This document shows positions 45,290 to 56,971 of a stretch of DNA of 64,000 nucleotides, piece after piece (the first letter of the stretch is position 1; each line of letters begins with the position of its first letter). This stretch comes from Drechmeria coniospora (taxonomy: Eukaryota > Ascomycota > Sordariomycetes > Hypocreales > Ophiocordycipitaceae). A program made the translations under genes and the position numbers. The stretch is from positions 2,884,147 to 2,948,146 of the forward strand of contig NC_054389.1 of the NCBI RefSeq assembly GCF_001625195.1. The letters run 5' to 3'. The notes under the pieces are model-generated. The model did not search any database, was not told where the DNA came from, and saw only the letters and a list, made by a program, of their open reading frames with translations.

Positions 45290-46198
45290 ATATCTTCTAA
45301 AGCACTAGGACTCCAATCGGATATCTTTAACCTATAATATCTTATGGCTAACCTAATAAAAGAAAATCGAAACTCTAGTACTACTGGAACGAATATGTTT
45401 AGTTACTAGATATCTTAAGGACCTAAGAAAAAGAAGAAGGGAAATAAGTTTAATAAATCTAACCAATCGAATTAACCAAATAAATTAATTCAATCCAAGA
45501 AACTAAATAAATCTAACCAATCGACCAAGCAACTAAAGGATACTACTAGTTTCCTAGTTAGTAACTATAGCCTAACTGTTAGCTATATGGACTTACCTAA
45601 TTCCTACTAAGAATTAGATACTAACTCTATATAAGAATTAGAGATATTACCTAACTTAAATAATATCGGTATACTATATAGTATTACTAATACTAATATA
45701 TATAATTAGGGCCTAATCTATAATACTAGCTCGACCTACTATTTAGTAAACAATCGGTCTAAGTTTTTAAATTTTTAACCAATTGCAAAATCCTAGTTAA
45801 AACTAATTATAACTAAAGGTAGTCCTATCTACCCTAGTAGAATTAGGAATGCAGAATTTACAGTATTAATTAATACTAACCTACCAACCTATAGTATACT
45901 TATACTAAAGGAGGCACTATATATTCCGAAGCTGGAAGTTAATATTATTAGTAGGATATATTACTACGAATTAGGGGGAATACTTATTAAGGAATCCCTA
46001 TATAACTCAAACCGAAAAGTATATAGCTTACTAAACTTCCAAAGGTACAGCTTCTTCCTACAACAAGAAGGTCTAGATACACCTACCTTAAATAAGTCGG
46101 ATTCAGCCTACTTCTACTACTATAGCAGCTATGGAATTGTAGTAGAAATTCCTACGCAATAACCTTCCTAGGCTAATAAGGCAGAAGACTATACAATA

Positions 46199-46290
46199 CC
46201 TAGATCGGTGCTTAGGTCGGCACTTAGATCGGTGCCTAGGTCGGTACCTAGATTAGTACCTAAGTCGGTACCTAGTCCTGTACCAAGACC
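46199..46290 (+). repeat. 12-bp coding-type repeat in the Copia polyprotein
   Basis: About seven units of the type CCTAGGTCGGTA. In the plus frame they give an Arg-Ser-Val-Pro/Leu repeat in the linker between the protease and integrase regions. Confidence 0.7.
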
Positions 46291-46499
46291 AGGACCTAGA
46301 CTAAGACCAGGTCCTAGCCCAACTATTAGTTCGGCTAGTATAAGGGACCTTACTAAGGCTACCTTATATAAAGACCCTATAGAGGACCCAGTCCCTATAG
46401 AGGTAACAGACCTATTAGTAGCCCTAACTACTAGTACTAAGGAATAGGTTATTCCGACTACCAGTACGGAATCCAGCAACTAGTCTTACCAAAGACTAT

Positions 46500-49400
46500 T
46501 GCAACAAGCAGGCATTTAGTATATACGACTAGGATATATTAGTTTACTACTTTTGAAAAAGACTAGTAAAATTACTAATAGGCTACCTAACTTTATATCT
46601 ATTAAGGTTACCGACTTCTAATGCATTACTTATATATAGGCAAAATCTACAAAACGCTAGTTAAGGGAACCAATTAAGGACCCAGACTATGCACTTAACT
46701 TAATCGAAGGGGATATATTTAGGATTAAACCTATATCCTATAATCGAAAATCTATTGGATTAATACTAATTAATCGAAAATCCTAATTCCGTTAGGTATA
46801 TATCCTACCCAATAAGGAAGGACCAATAATTCTCTAGGCTATAAAGAACTTCTTTCAAAGCCTAAAAACACACTATAGCTATTACCCAAAAAGGCTATTC
46901 TATAATGGAGGACCTAAAATCAATACATTATTACAGGACTAGTTAGGTACTAAAGGAATACTAGTTAATACGTCTTACCCGTATACCCCTAAACAAAACG
47001 GACTTACCGAACGGTCTATATAAGTTATCCTAGACCGGCTACAAGCAACTATAATTTAGGCTAGCCTCCTACTTTTCCTCTAGTCTACTATACTTCCTAC
47101 TATAGTTAACCTAGTTAACTATACTGCAATTACCAATAGGGACCTAAGCCCCTATTAATTACTTAAGCAGGAACTATAAGGGCTAAAAATACTACTAAAC
47201 CTTACAGCCTATAAGGCTATTAGTACCTACTGCAAAGTCCTAATCCCTTATTAGAAACAGATTTAAAGTACTAAATTAGCACAACGCACAGAACCAGTAA
47301 GGCTATTAGTAACGCTAGGTTTAAAAACATACCTTATATATATACCTTCCAGAAGGGCAGTTATAAAAACTACCTTCCTAAAAATCCTAGAAGGTATTGG
47401 CCCTATCTCCTAAGGACTTTAACGACTACTAAGTCCTAGTCCCTAAGGACTAAAGTCAGAGGGGGAAATTAAGATAGAAGATTATATCTTACAAACTACC
47501 TCTAGTCCCCAAACACCTAGGGAGACAGAGGGGGTCAATAGACCTACTAGTCCTACTGGGACTAGTAGACCTACTAGTCCTACTAGGACCAGTAGACCTA
47601 CTAGTCCTACTAGGACCAGTAGACCTACCAGTCCTACTAGGACCAGTAGACCTACTAGTCCTACTAGGACTAGCAGACCTACTAGGACCAGCAGACCTAC
47701 TAGACCTACTAGGACCAGTAGGCTGCAAGAAGCCAACGGACCAACTAGTCCTACTAGGACTAGTACAACAGAGGGGGTCCTGGCCCAGCCAACAGAGGAT
47801 CTACTAAATACCTCCCTTCCAGATGCACCAGAACTAGAAGATAACCCTAACCTAATAGATCTTAACCTAACGTATTGGATCTAGGACCTATACTACTAAG
47901 CCAAAGCAAAGCAAATACTAATTAGCAGTAAGCCTACTAGCTGGAAGCAGGTACTTAAGTTAGACAACAAAGACCAATAGATAAGTGCTATATTCTTAGA
48001 ATTCCAGCAACTTATCCAGGCAGGGGTATTCTACTTTATTCCTCTTAAAGAAATACTAACTGGTCGGAGACTTCTAAAAAGTAGACTTATACTACGAGTC
48101 AAAAAGGATTAGCAGAATAACCCCGTTAAATTTAAGGTATAACTAGTAGCTAAGGGATTTATACAAATTAAAGGCCTTGACTATATAGAGACTTTTGCAA
48201 CTATTAGTATTCTACCTACCTAAAGGATACTATTAGCCCTAGCTACCCAGAATAACTAGTACGTCGAGCAAATTGATTTTATTAGTACCTTCCTAAACAG
48301 TAAGCTACCTAAAGTTAATTATCTTAAAATTCCCAAGGGACTAGAAGCATTTATTAGTCTTAATAAGAATAATAACTTAGCTAAGCTACTAGCTAAGCTA
48401 GGCTACAACCCAGTAGTTAAATAAGGTATCCTTTTAAAAAGGGCACTCTACGGTCTAAAACAAGGACCTAAAGAGTAGTAGGAGGCACTAGCCAAACTAC
48501 TATAACAATACGGATATAGCCCTCTTATATCTAATCCGGCTATCTACTATAATAGTACTACTAGTACTTATATAGTTAGCTATATTAACGATTACCTACT
48601 TATTGGACCAGACCTTATATATATCAATAAGTTAAAACAACAACTACATAAGGTTTACCCAATTAAAGATTACAAGCAGGCTGCTTTCTTCCTAGGCGTA
48701 TAGATTAGTCGAATAACTAAGGGTATTACTCTTAGTTAAAAAGGGTATATCGAGGAAGCCCTATCCCGATTTAGGCTAACGGAGGCCAAGGCAGTAGTAA
48801 TCCCACTACAGCCAGGGGTACTTAAACAGACTATTACTATACCCCTTCCTCCCTTATCCGCTACCGACCAACTGGTATACTAACAAATAGTAAGGACCCT
48901 AATATACCTTATGCTATTAACCCGACCAAATATAGCCTTTGCAATACAATAGTTATCTCGGTATATGCACTAGGCTACTAGCCTACAGCTATTAGCCGGT
49001 AAGAACCTCCTCCGATATCTAAAAGGAACTATAGATCTAGCTATTTACTACTGGTCTAATTCCTTAGTACCCAATCTATCTAGATTTTCTAATAGCAATT
49101 TTGCAGGGGACTTAGATTCCTCTAAGTTAACCTACAGATACCTCTTTACCTTAGCAGGCGGACCTATCTACTAGAAATCCAAAAGGGCTAGTACTATTGC
49201 TCTTTCTACTATAGAGGTAGAATTGGATGCCCTATTAGAAGCTATTCGGGAACTTAAATAGCTAGATAGTCTATTTACTGAAATAGGTAAAGGTCTCCAA
49301 AAACCTATTCTACTATTATATAACAATAATGGATCTATCTCTAATACTAATAACCCTAATTAGTATAACCGAACAAAGCATACATTGCTAAAGTTCCGGT

Positions 49401-49555
49401 ATATACGGCAAGAAGCAACTAACGGACTAGCCAAAATTAGCTACCTAAATACTAAGTCTATACCTACCGATAGCCTTACTAAGGCTCTTACTACTAATCT
49501 CTTCTAACGCTACCTTAGCCTACTAGGTCTCCAAGAAATCCCTATTTAGCAGTAG
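46500..49555 (+). pseudogene. Copia pol: integrase, reverse transcriptase and RNase H, RIP-degraded
   Basis: Integrase core around 46880-47110 ('FNGGPKINTLL', 'YPYTPKQNGLTERS'). Reverse transcriptase (RVT_2) from about 47980 to 48700 ('LVAKGFIQIKGLDYIETFAT', 'LKRALYGLKQGP'). Ty1-type RNase H at about 49130-49500 ('STIALSTIEVELDALLEAI', 'NRTKHTLLKFRYIRQEA'). Many stops are TAG at positions normally Trp, as expected from G-to-A change in TGG. A 27-bp coding repeat lies between integrase and reverse transcriptase. Confidence 0.85.
47540..47713 (+). repeat. 27-bp tandem repeat encoding a Ser-Pro-Thr-Arg-Thr linker
   Basis: Five full 27-bp units of AGACCTACTAGTCCTACTAG plus GACCAGT (starts 47540, 47567, 47594, 47621, 47648) and shorter derivatives up to 47713. 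In the pol frame it encodes a nine-residue Ser-Pro-Thr-Arg-Thr-Ser-Arg-Pro-Thr repeat between integrase and reverse transcriptase. The unit is far less RIP-changed than its surroundings. Confidence 0.85.
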
Positions 49556-49578
49556 TTATACTAGCTAAATAGAGGGAG

Positions 49579-49801
49579 TATTAAAATACTAGTATTTATA
49601 CTAGTAAGACTACCTAAATAGGATACTATCCTATTAGTATTAGTACTAGTACTACTAGTACGGATACTATACTATACTGTAAGTATTAGTAAGTATATTA
49701 AGTTAACTAATAGTATATAATATACTACTTCTCCGAACTATAACTTGGAGCGACATACAGTAGTACTACTACTAACTAACTTACTACTGTAATATAACCT
49801 A
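49579..49801 (+). repeat. 3' LTR of the Copia element, first part
   Basis: First 223 bp of the 3' LTR, interrupted at 49801/49802 by the Gypsy element. Continues at 56422. Confidence 0.88.
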
Positions 49802-49992
49802 TATAACGATATTGTATATTGTACTCTCCTTTTGGCCTACCCTATACTCTTTATTACGTAATATACGGATTACCTATATATATAGCTTCCTCCTCTTTGT
49901 ACTTACTGTTTTCTTTCTCTTTTCTTCCTCCTTAGTTCGAAAATTCTATAGTCTTTATATATACTGCCTTCCTACTAGTTAGTATTATAATA
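49802..49992 (+). repeat. 5' LTR of the Gypsy element
   Basis: 191 bp; contains the ATTGTATATTGTACTCTCC word also found in the 3' LTR. Its end GTATTATAATA corresponds to GTATCGTAACA in the 3' copy. Confidence 0.9.
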
Positions 49993-49999
49993 TTATTTT

Positions 50000-52900
50000 C
50001 AAACTTTATTGGCCTGCCCCTAAGATAATTATTCGGCTAAACCCTAAGTCTAATAGAATGTTAGGCCCTACTAATCGTACTACTCGCTCGGCTATTACCT
50101 AAAGCCTTAACTTAATACTACTATTAGAATAACTAAGTAGTTCTACCTTAAGCTCCGACCTAGCTCTACTTAAAATTATTACCTTACTCTAAGTACGCTT
50201 ATAATAGCTCGAAGGAATAGGTAAAGCTTCCCCTACCTTTACCCCTAAACTAATACCTCCTACTACTATAGCCCCTACTGCCCGCCCCGTACTATACCTA
50301 ACCTTATTTAATAGCAACTTAGTCCTTTTCTCTTCCTAGTTACTAGAAATTAAGGCTAAAGTTAAATATAAAGGCGCTTCTATTAGTAATAATAAAGCTT
50401 AATTTTACTATATTTTCGGCTAACTAGGACTAAAACCTAAAAAGATCCTAGCCGCTTAGTTAAAGTATAAGCAGAAAATAAGTAAATTTAACTACCAAAA
50501 GATTATTTAGCAATTAGATACAATCTATAGTAACCTAAACTAAGCCGAAAAAGCCCTTAAGAAACTATTATAGCTCCGCTAAACTATTATATTTATAAAG
50601 TTCCTTCCTATTTTTAAAAGTATATTACTTAAAGCTAGTAGCCCTAACTAGCCTAAAACCGTTAAGATTAATTACCTTAAAACTGCCCTTTCTAATAACT
50701 TCCGCTAGGTACTACTTTTTAATTTTAATCTCTTACGTAATGACTTTTATTCCTTTACCCGCTAAGTTAGTACTATTACTAACTGTCTTAAGTCCTTAAT
50801 ATATTGCTTACCCTACCGCCCTACTAGCTACTATACCGAAGGGGTAAAAATAGCTACTACTACTTAGTAAGCCGACCTTACTAAGCCCGCCTATATTTAA
50901 TAGGCTAACCTTACTAAAAGAAATAAATACCTCCGTAAGCAATAAGCTAATCTTACTAAAGGTAACGAACTCCTTTGCAGTAAATAAGCTTAATACGTTT
51001 TAGCTATAGAACTCGGCTACCGAAGGTAGGAGGGGGTTTACTTCCATTATATAAGGAAGGGCTACTATATATAAATCTACTTACTCATATTACCTATCCT
51101 ACCGTAAAGATAAAATATAACCCCTAAGATTTAGGTACTATAGGATATCCCTATAGGTAGTATTAAAAAATATAGTAAAAAGGATACTATTTCGGATTAG
51201 GGAAATAAGTAGGCTCTAAGGAAAGTTATTCTTTAAGCCTACTAAATAAAATAAGCTTAATTTCCCCCCCTTTTTTAATTCCTATAATAGTTAATTCGAT
51301 TTATTATACTAAAAAGACCCTTATAAATATAGGCTTAACTATTTATATATCTATTAGTAGCGCCTTTATAGAGAAGGCCTAATTAATATATTTCTATTTC
51401 CCCCTAAGACCTATAGGGCTTTTAGAACTATCCTATTACCTAAATATCTAAAATAGCCTATACTAAAATTGATATAGAGGGCTACTCCTAAGATATCTTC
51501 CTTTATATTATCCTATACTAGTACTATAATCTTATCCTTAGCCTTAAATAGATATAATACTAAAACGTTATTATTTTACTTGCTAAATAATAGCTTTATA
51601 TTAAGTCTTTTAATACTTAGGTTTAGAACCTTACCTATTACTACTACTAAAAACCCTTATACCTTATATAGTAAATTTAATAAATTTATAGTAACTCTTT
51701 CTCGGCCTATACTTAACGCTAAAGAAAAAACCCTTTAATCTAAATCTTTACTACCTCCCTAGCTAATATTAAAAAGGCCCTTTAGCCTAAAATTACTAAT
51801 AACCCCTATACTATACTTTTAGTATACTATTATAACTTTCTTTCCCTCTTTAGCTGTTAGTAAACTAATAAGCTTCTACCCTCTAAAGGCTACCTAAACT
51901 ATAGTATCCCCTTAGAGAAAGATAAAGCTAGCCTTAAGAAATAACTACCTTAGGGCCCCCTTTATACTATATTATAAGAAGAACTACTTATTCTCTAAAA
52001 GATACTATATAAACTACTAAATAAAGGATTTATTTATATTAGTAGTTCCCTAGCTACTACCTTAGTTCTTTTTGCTAAGAAACCTAAAGGTAGCCTTTAC
52101 TTTTATATTAACTATAAAGGACTTAATACTATTATAATTAAGGACTATTTTCTTTTCCCTCTTATTTAAGAGACCCTTTACTAAGTCTTTTAAGCCTAAT
52201 AGCTTATAAAACTTAATATTATTTTAGCGTTTTGCTACCTATAGGTTAAAGAAGGTAATAAGTAGAAAACTACCTTTTATACTTAATTTAGCCTCTTTAA
52301 GTAGCTCGTTATACTATTTAGCCTAACCTTTACCCTTACTACCTTTTAGTAGTATATTAACTATATACTTTATAAATACCTTAATATCTTCTACTCTATA
52401 TATATAGATAATATACTTATTTACTCCTTAGGGTTCCTTTAGGACTACTATTATAAGGTCCGGTAGATCCTTAGTAAACTTTAAGAAGCTAGCCTTTAAG
52501 TTAATATTAATAAATATACTTTTAAAGCTATAGAAGTTAAATACCTTAGTATAATCCTTACAGCTAGCTAAGGTATTAAGATAGATCCTAATAAGGTTAA
52601 AGTAATCTATAACTAGGTACTACCTACTATAGTTAAGGGGGTCTATAGCTTCTTAGGCTTTACAAACTTTTACCGGTAATTTATTAATAGCTATAGCTAT
52701 TTAGTAAAACCTTTTACTACCCTTACTAAGAAATTAGTACTTATTTTTTTCTTTCTTTCCCCCCTAACTAAAGAAGTATTTAATATACTTAAGAACCTTT
52801 TTACCTCCTACCCTATCCTTACTGCCTTTAACTATACCTATAAAACAATACTTAAAGTTAACGCCTTTAGATATTATATCGGTAGGGTACTTTTGTAATA

Positions 52901-54860
52901 TAATAATAATAAGGTACTATAACTAATAGTATACTTTTCTACCTATATATCCCTAGCCGAAGCTAACTATACTATTTATAATAAGGAGCTCCTTATTATT
53001 ATTAAATACCTCTCTAAATAGAGTACCGAACTTTATAGCCTAAATAGCTAATTTAAAATCCTTACTAACTACTTAAGCCTTAAGGCCTTCCGCTAAACCT
53101 ACTGCCTTAATAAACGTTAGTTCTATTAGGCTAATAAACTCTCCCAATATAACTTTACTATTTACTTCCGCCCTAGAAGGCTAAATAGTAAATCCAATAT
53201 ACTCTCCTAACGTAAATAGGATATACCCTACTCCCCTAAAGACCTATAGTACTAAGGTTATAATACTATACTCCTTCCGAATTATTTCTTTACTATAACT
53301 TATACCCTTAAACCTACCTTAATCCCCTTACCGTTTACTAATATAATACTAACCGACCTTTGGAATTTAGCCCTTACTACTAATACTAATTACTAAGAGG
53401 CCCAAGAGGCTATAGCCTAAGGCTAATTAAAATAGCCCCTAACCCTATGCCTTAGAATCTAACTCTCTAAATGTAATCTTAATCTAAAAGGCTACCTTTA
53501 TTACTGTAAATATATATAGATTCCCTATTCCAAGCCGCTTTATACCCGCCTTATATAAGATATATATAATACCTCCCTTTTGGGCTACTTAGGTAAGGGT
53601 ACTACTACTGCCTTAGTTTTAAAATAGTTCTTTTAGCTAAATTATAGTACCTTTACCCGCTACTTTATCTAGAACTACTAATTATATAGCAGTAAGCTTA
53701 TTTAAAGGGAATAACGCTAGGGCCTCCTTAAGCTACTCCCTATCCCTAACTATATTTAGTCTAAAATCTCTATAGATTTTATTATAGATCTTCCCCTATC
53801 CTATAGGTTTAGTACTCTCCTTATTATTACTAACTAACTTTCTAAAGGTATTCTCCTTATTCCAATAGATTACTACTATACTAAGGATATTATATAAGTC
53901 TTCCTTACTTACTATATCCCCTACTACGTACTACTAGTAGTAATTATTTCTAACTATAGCCCTTAATTTATTAATACCCTTTAGAAATACCTCTATAACC
54001 TCCTTTAGATAACTTATAGGCTCTTTATAGTATACTACCTAGAAATAAATAGAGTAACTAAATAAGCTAACTAGTAAGTTAAGGACTACCTTTGCGCCTT
54101 TTGCTTTATTACCTAGGATAACTAAACTACCTTACTCCCTAGGGCCGCCCTAGCTATTAATAATTATCTAACCTTAGCTTTTAAGATAAGCTTATTCTTC
54201 CTCTCCTATAGGTATAACCTTAACCTTACCTAACTTATTAACTAACTCCCTACCCCCTTTACTTACTAATCCCCTATAGCCTAAGCTAAAACTATTGCCT
54301 ATAAGCTTCGCTAGGGTATCGAATAGGCCTAAGTAGCTATAGCTATTGTATAGGATACCTAACAATACTATACTAACTAGTCCTACCTACCAATAGATAA
54401 CTTCTAAGTTAGTAACTATATATAGCTTTCCCTCCGTAATATTAAAATAACTTAGCCGTATAAGAAACTTAATTAAAAGAATAGCCTTTATTAAGTTATT
54501 ACCCTAATAGGTTCTTATATATACTAACTTAATACCCCTCCTAGTATATACCCTATATTTTATATCCGCCTACTTTATTAAGTAATATCGGACCCCCTCC
54601 TATCCTAATAGCTAGTCGACTTCCAACTGCCTCCTATTACTAGTAAGGATAGTACTAATAAATATACTATCGACTATATTAGTAACGTTAAATACCGCTA
54701 AGGAGCCCTATACTACGCCTTAGTCCACTAGACGGGCTATACTATTCTAACGTAGGAGCTAATATTAGCTATTAAAGATATAGTTACCTAGGATAATTTC
54801 TTATATAATAACCTAGTACTACTTAAGTTATAGCCTATTTCTCTATAATAGCAAAACTTA
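50000..54860 (+). pseudogene. Gypsy gag-pol with chromodomain, RIP-degraded
   Basis: Gag-like region about 50050-51300, not well conserved. Reverse transcriptase 52020-52480: 'VLFAKKPKGSLYFYINYKGL' and 'YIDNILIYS', the catalytic Tyr-x-Asp-Asp box with its second Asp read as Asn (a G-to-A change). RNase H about 52780-53030 ('LFTSYPILTAFNYT', 'AEANYTIYNKELLIIIKYL'). Integrase zinc-binding and core regions about 53510-54050 ('NTSLLGYLGKGTTTALVLK', 'FIIDLPLSY'). Chromodomain 54660-54840 ('YTIDYISNVKYR', 'ALYYALVH', 'TGYTILT'). Stops replace expected Trp, Gln and Arg throughout. Confidence 0.85.
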
Positions 54861-55236
54861 GCTTTAGGTATAAATATAGCCTAAGCCCTTACTCCTACTA
54901 CCGCCCCGGTTAGGGTTTCGGTTCCCTAGAGTAAATAAATCCACCCTAGGAGGAGGGCTTTTTATACTGCTTTAACTATTGCAGTATCTATAACGCTTGG
55001 TCTCCCCCTAATACCTTATAGTACAACCCGTAGGACCTATAGGTAGGCAATAAGGAACCCCTACTGCCTACCTACCTTCCCTATTATATTATAATGCTAG
55101 AGCGTCTGATTTTACAGAGGCCGGCGCCTAAAGTAATCCCCTTATAAGTAAGACTAAAGCCTATAAGCCTATTTAAAAAGCTATATTATAAGCGCCTTAA
55201 GATATAGTATATCTACCCCTAGGTACCCTTTATTAC

Positions 55237-55990
55237 CCCTGGTAGTCTCTATTACCCCTAGTACCCTCTATTACCCTAGTAGTTCCTATTACCCCTAGTA
55301 CCTTCTAACGCCCTTTAGTACCTTTAGGTACCCTTAGTACCCTCTATTACCCCTAGTACCTTCTATTACCCCTAATAGTCTCTATAGCCCCTAGTACCCT
55401 TTATTACCCTAATAGTCTCTATTACCCCTAGTACCTTCTAATATATACCCCTAGTACCTTTTGTTACCCTTAGTAGTCTCTATTGCCCTTAGTACCCTTT
55501 ATTATCCTAGTAGTCTTTATTACTCCTAGTACCTTCTAACGCCCTTTAGTACCTTTAGGTACCTCCAGTACCCTCTATTACCCTAGTAGTTTCTATTACC
55601 CCTAGTACCTTTTAACGCCTACTAGTACCTTCGGGTACCCTTAGTACGCCTTCTGCCTTTTAGTACCCCTAGTACCTTTTATTACCCCTAGTAGTCTCTA
55701 TTACCCCTAGTACTCTCTATTACCCTAGTAGTCTCTATACCCCTAGTGCCTTTTAACGCCTACTAGTACCTTCAGGTACCCCTAGTACGCCTTCTACCTT
55801 CTAGTACCCCTAGTACCTTTTGTTACCCCTAGTAGTTTTTATTACCCCTAGTACCCTCTATTACCCTAGTAGTCTCTATTACCCCTAGTACCTTCTAGTA
55901 ATTAAATACTAATACCCCCAGTATACCTTTTGCCTTTTAGTACCCCTAGTACTTTCTATTACCCCTAGTAGTCTTTAGCGCCCTTTAGTA
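55237..55990 (+). repeat. ~20-bp minisatellite in the 3' region of the Gypsy element
   Basis: Some 30 to 40 variant units of the type TATTACCCCTAGTACCTTC lie between the chromodomain and the 3' LTR. Two main alternating versions (CTAGTACC and CTAGTAGT) occur, with sporadic TAACGCC units. There is no other occurrence in the window. Confidence 0.85.
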
Positions 55991-56225
55991 CCCTCTAGTA
56001 CTACTAGTCAATCGAACCGACCCCCTTATATACCTACCGACTCTATTAGTAGCCCGGCTATACTAAATACAGCTCGTTAGCTACTTTTAATTTTCCGTAA
56101 AATTTATTTATATAGCAAAACAAAAAAATCAACTTACGGCCACCAAACGCCCCCCCTTAAACTACCCTATACCTACCCTATACCCCTATTTCTCCGACCC
56201 GCCTATACCTAGAGGAGGGGGGTAT

Positions 56226-56416
56226 TATAATAATATTGTATATTGTACTCTCCTTTTGGCCTACCCTATACTCTTTATTACATAATGTACGGATTACCTA
56301 TATATATAGCTTCCTCCTCTCCGTACTTACTGTTTTCTTTCTTTTTTCTTCCTCCTTAGTTCGAAAATTCTATAGTCTTTATATATACTGCCTTCCTGCT
56401 AGTTAGTATCGTAACA
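56226..56416 (+). repeat. 3' LTR of the Gypsy element
   Basis: 191 bp, ending GTATCGTAACA, followed by the target duplicate ACCTA. Confidence 0.9.
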
Positions 56417-56935
56417 ACCTATACATATAGTAGCCAGTCGACTACTAAAGCCAATTAATCGGAATAACAATTGCTGCTCTCCCAATCGCTACTAGCGCTT
56501 ACTAGCCTATAATACTAACTTAGGCCGGACTACCTATTCATTATGTAATGGAATTAGCTAAGCTAATAACTAAAACAATCCATCCAACCTTATAACGGAA
56601 GCAGTTAACTAACGAGTAACTAAAACAGTTATCCAACTGTATAATAGTTTTAGCTATTTAAGCTATAGTACAATAGCGCCTTTAATCTACAATAGAATCT
56701 CCGATAAAGCCGTTATTAGGGATTGTTCTATAGATATAAATAGCCGCTCTTTTCCTATACTATAGCTAAAAGAAATAATTGCATTCGTTTATATAATTCG
56801 GTACTACTAATTGTACACTCTTGCCTAGTTACTAACTGGTACTTCCCTTATTGCTATTACTAACAGTATAATTAATTTACTAGTCCGTACAATATACTTT
56901 TACTATCCCCTCCTCTTGCGCATCAATTGCAAAGA
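56417..56935 (+). repeat. 3' LTR of the Copia element, second part
   Basis: Remaining 514 bp of the 3' LTR (plus the ACCTA duplicate). Matches 42700-43214 of the 5' LTR and ends TTGCAAAGA before the GTAAG target duplicate. Confidence 0.88.
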
Positions 56936-56971
56936 GTAAGTACTACCTTTAGGTAGGGCGTAGTACTATTA

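Larger units (their letters stand above)
43724..46160 (+). pseudogene. Copia gag and protease region, RIP-degraded and split by a solo LTR
   Basis: An ATG at 43724 starts a frame interrupted by several stops but readable to about 44340 ('LNKKAFNFPKYAKLKGTKNY' is gag-like). It resumes after the solo LTR with a Lys-rich patch ('GPKKKKGNKFNKSNQSN', 45420-45480). A protease / gag-pre-integrase-like stretch follows to about 46150, including 'EALYIPKLEVNIIS', similar to the Leu-Tyr-Val-Pro block of Copia polyproteins. It is non-functional: stops occur every few dozen codons. Confidence 0.72.
49802..56416 (+). mobile_element. Gypsy/chromovirus LTR retrotransposon nested in the Copia 3' LTR, RIP-degraded
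   Basis: 6615 bp with 191-bp LTRs (49802-49992 and 56226-56416), flanked by the target duplication ACCTA (49797-49801 and 56417-56421). The LTR ends are RIP forms of TGTTACGAT...ATCGTAACA. A polypurine tract (AGAGGAGGGGGG) precedes the 3' LTR at about 56211-56222. Domain order reverse transcriptase, RNase H, integrase, chromodomain marks a Gypsy chromovirus. Confidence 0.92.
42478..56935 (+). mobile_element. Copia-type LTR retrotransposon, RIP-degraded, with nested insertions
   Basis: Two 737-bp LTRs (42478-43214; 49579-49801 continued at 56422-56935) are flanked by the 5-bp duplication GTAAG (42473-42477 and 56936-56940). A primer-binding-site-like GGTTATAAGCCCGG follows the 5' LTR at 43215, and a purine tract (AGAGGGAG) precedes the 3' LTR at 49571. 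Domain order gag, protease, integrase, reverse transcriptase, RNase H is that of Copia/Ty1. Without the Gypsy insertion and the solo LTR the element is about 7 kb. It sits in the right terminal repeat of the Fot1-like relic. Confidence 0.9.
40250..56969 (-). mobile_element. RIP-degraded Fot1/pogo-like transposon, host of all later insertions
   Basis: The left end ATCGTACTACGCC differs from the intact element's ACCGTGCCACGCC only by transitions and is preceded by TA (40248-40249). The right end, GGCGTAGTACTAT at 56957-56969, is followed by TA (56970-56971). Interior text at 40320-40420, 40740-40790, 41210-41240, 41430-41520 and 42330-42420 follows the intact element at 25443-27380 with dense C-to-T and G-to-A changes. 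It is split by four solo LTRs and by a Copia element inserted in its right terminal repeat. Without the insertions about 1.5 kb of its own sequence remains, plus roughly 0.2 kb of unexplained extra sequence at 42060-42300. Confidence 0.82.

Noticed and set aside
46208..46447. 79-codon ORF with an Arg-Ser-Val-Pro repeat
   Set aside because: It is a surviving open piece of the Copia polyprotein and not a separate gene.
47482..47736. Minus-strand ORFs with a Gly-Leu-Val-Gly-Leu-Leu repeat
   Set aside because: Antisense reading of the 27-bp Copia linker repeat.
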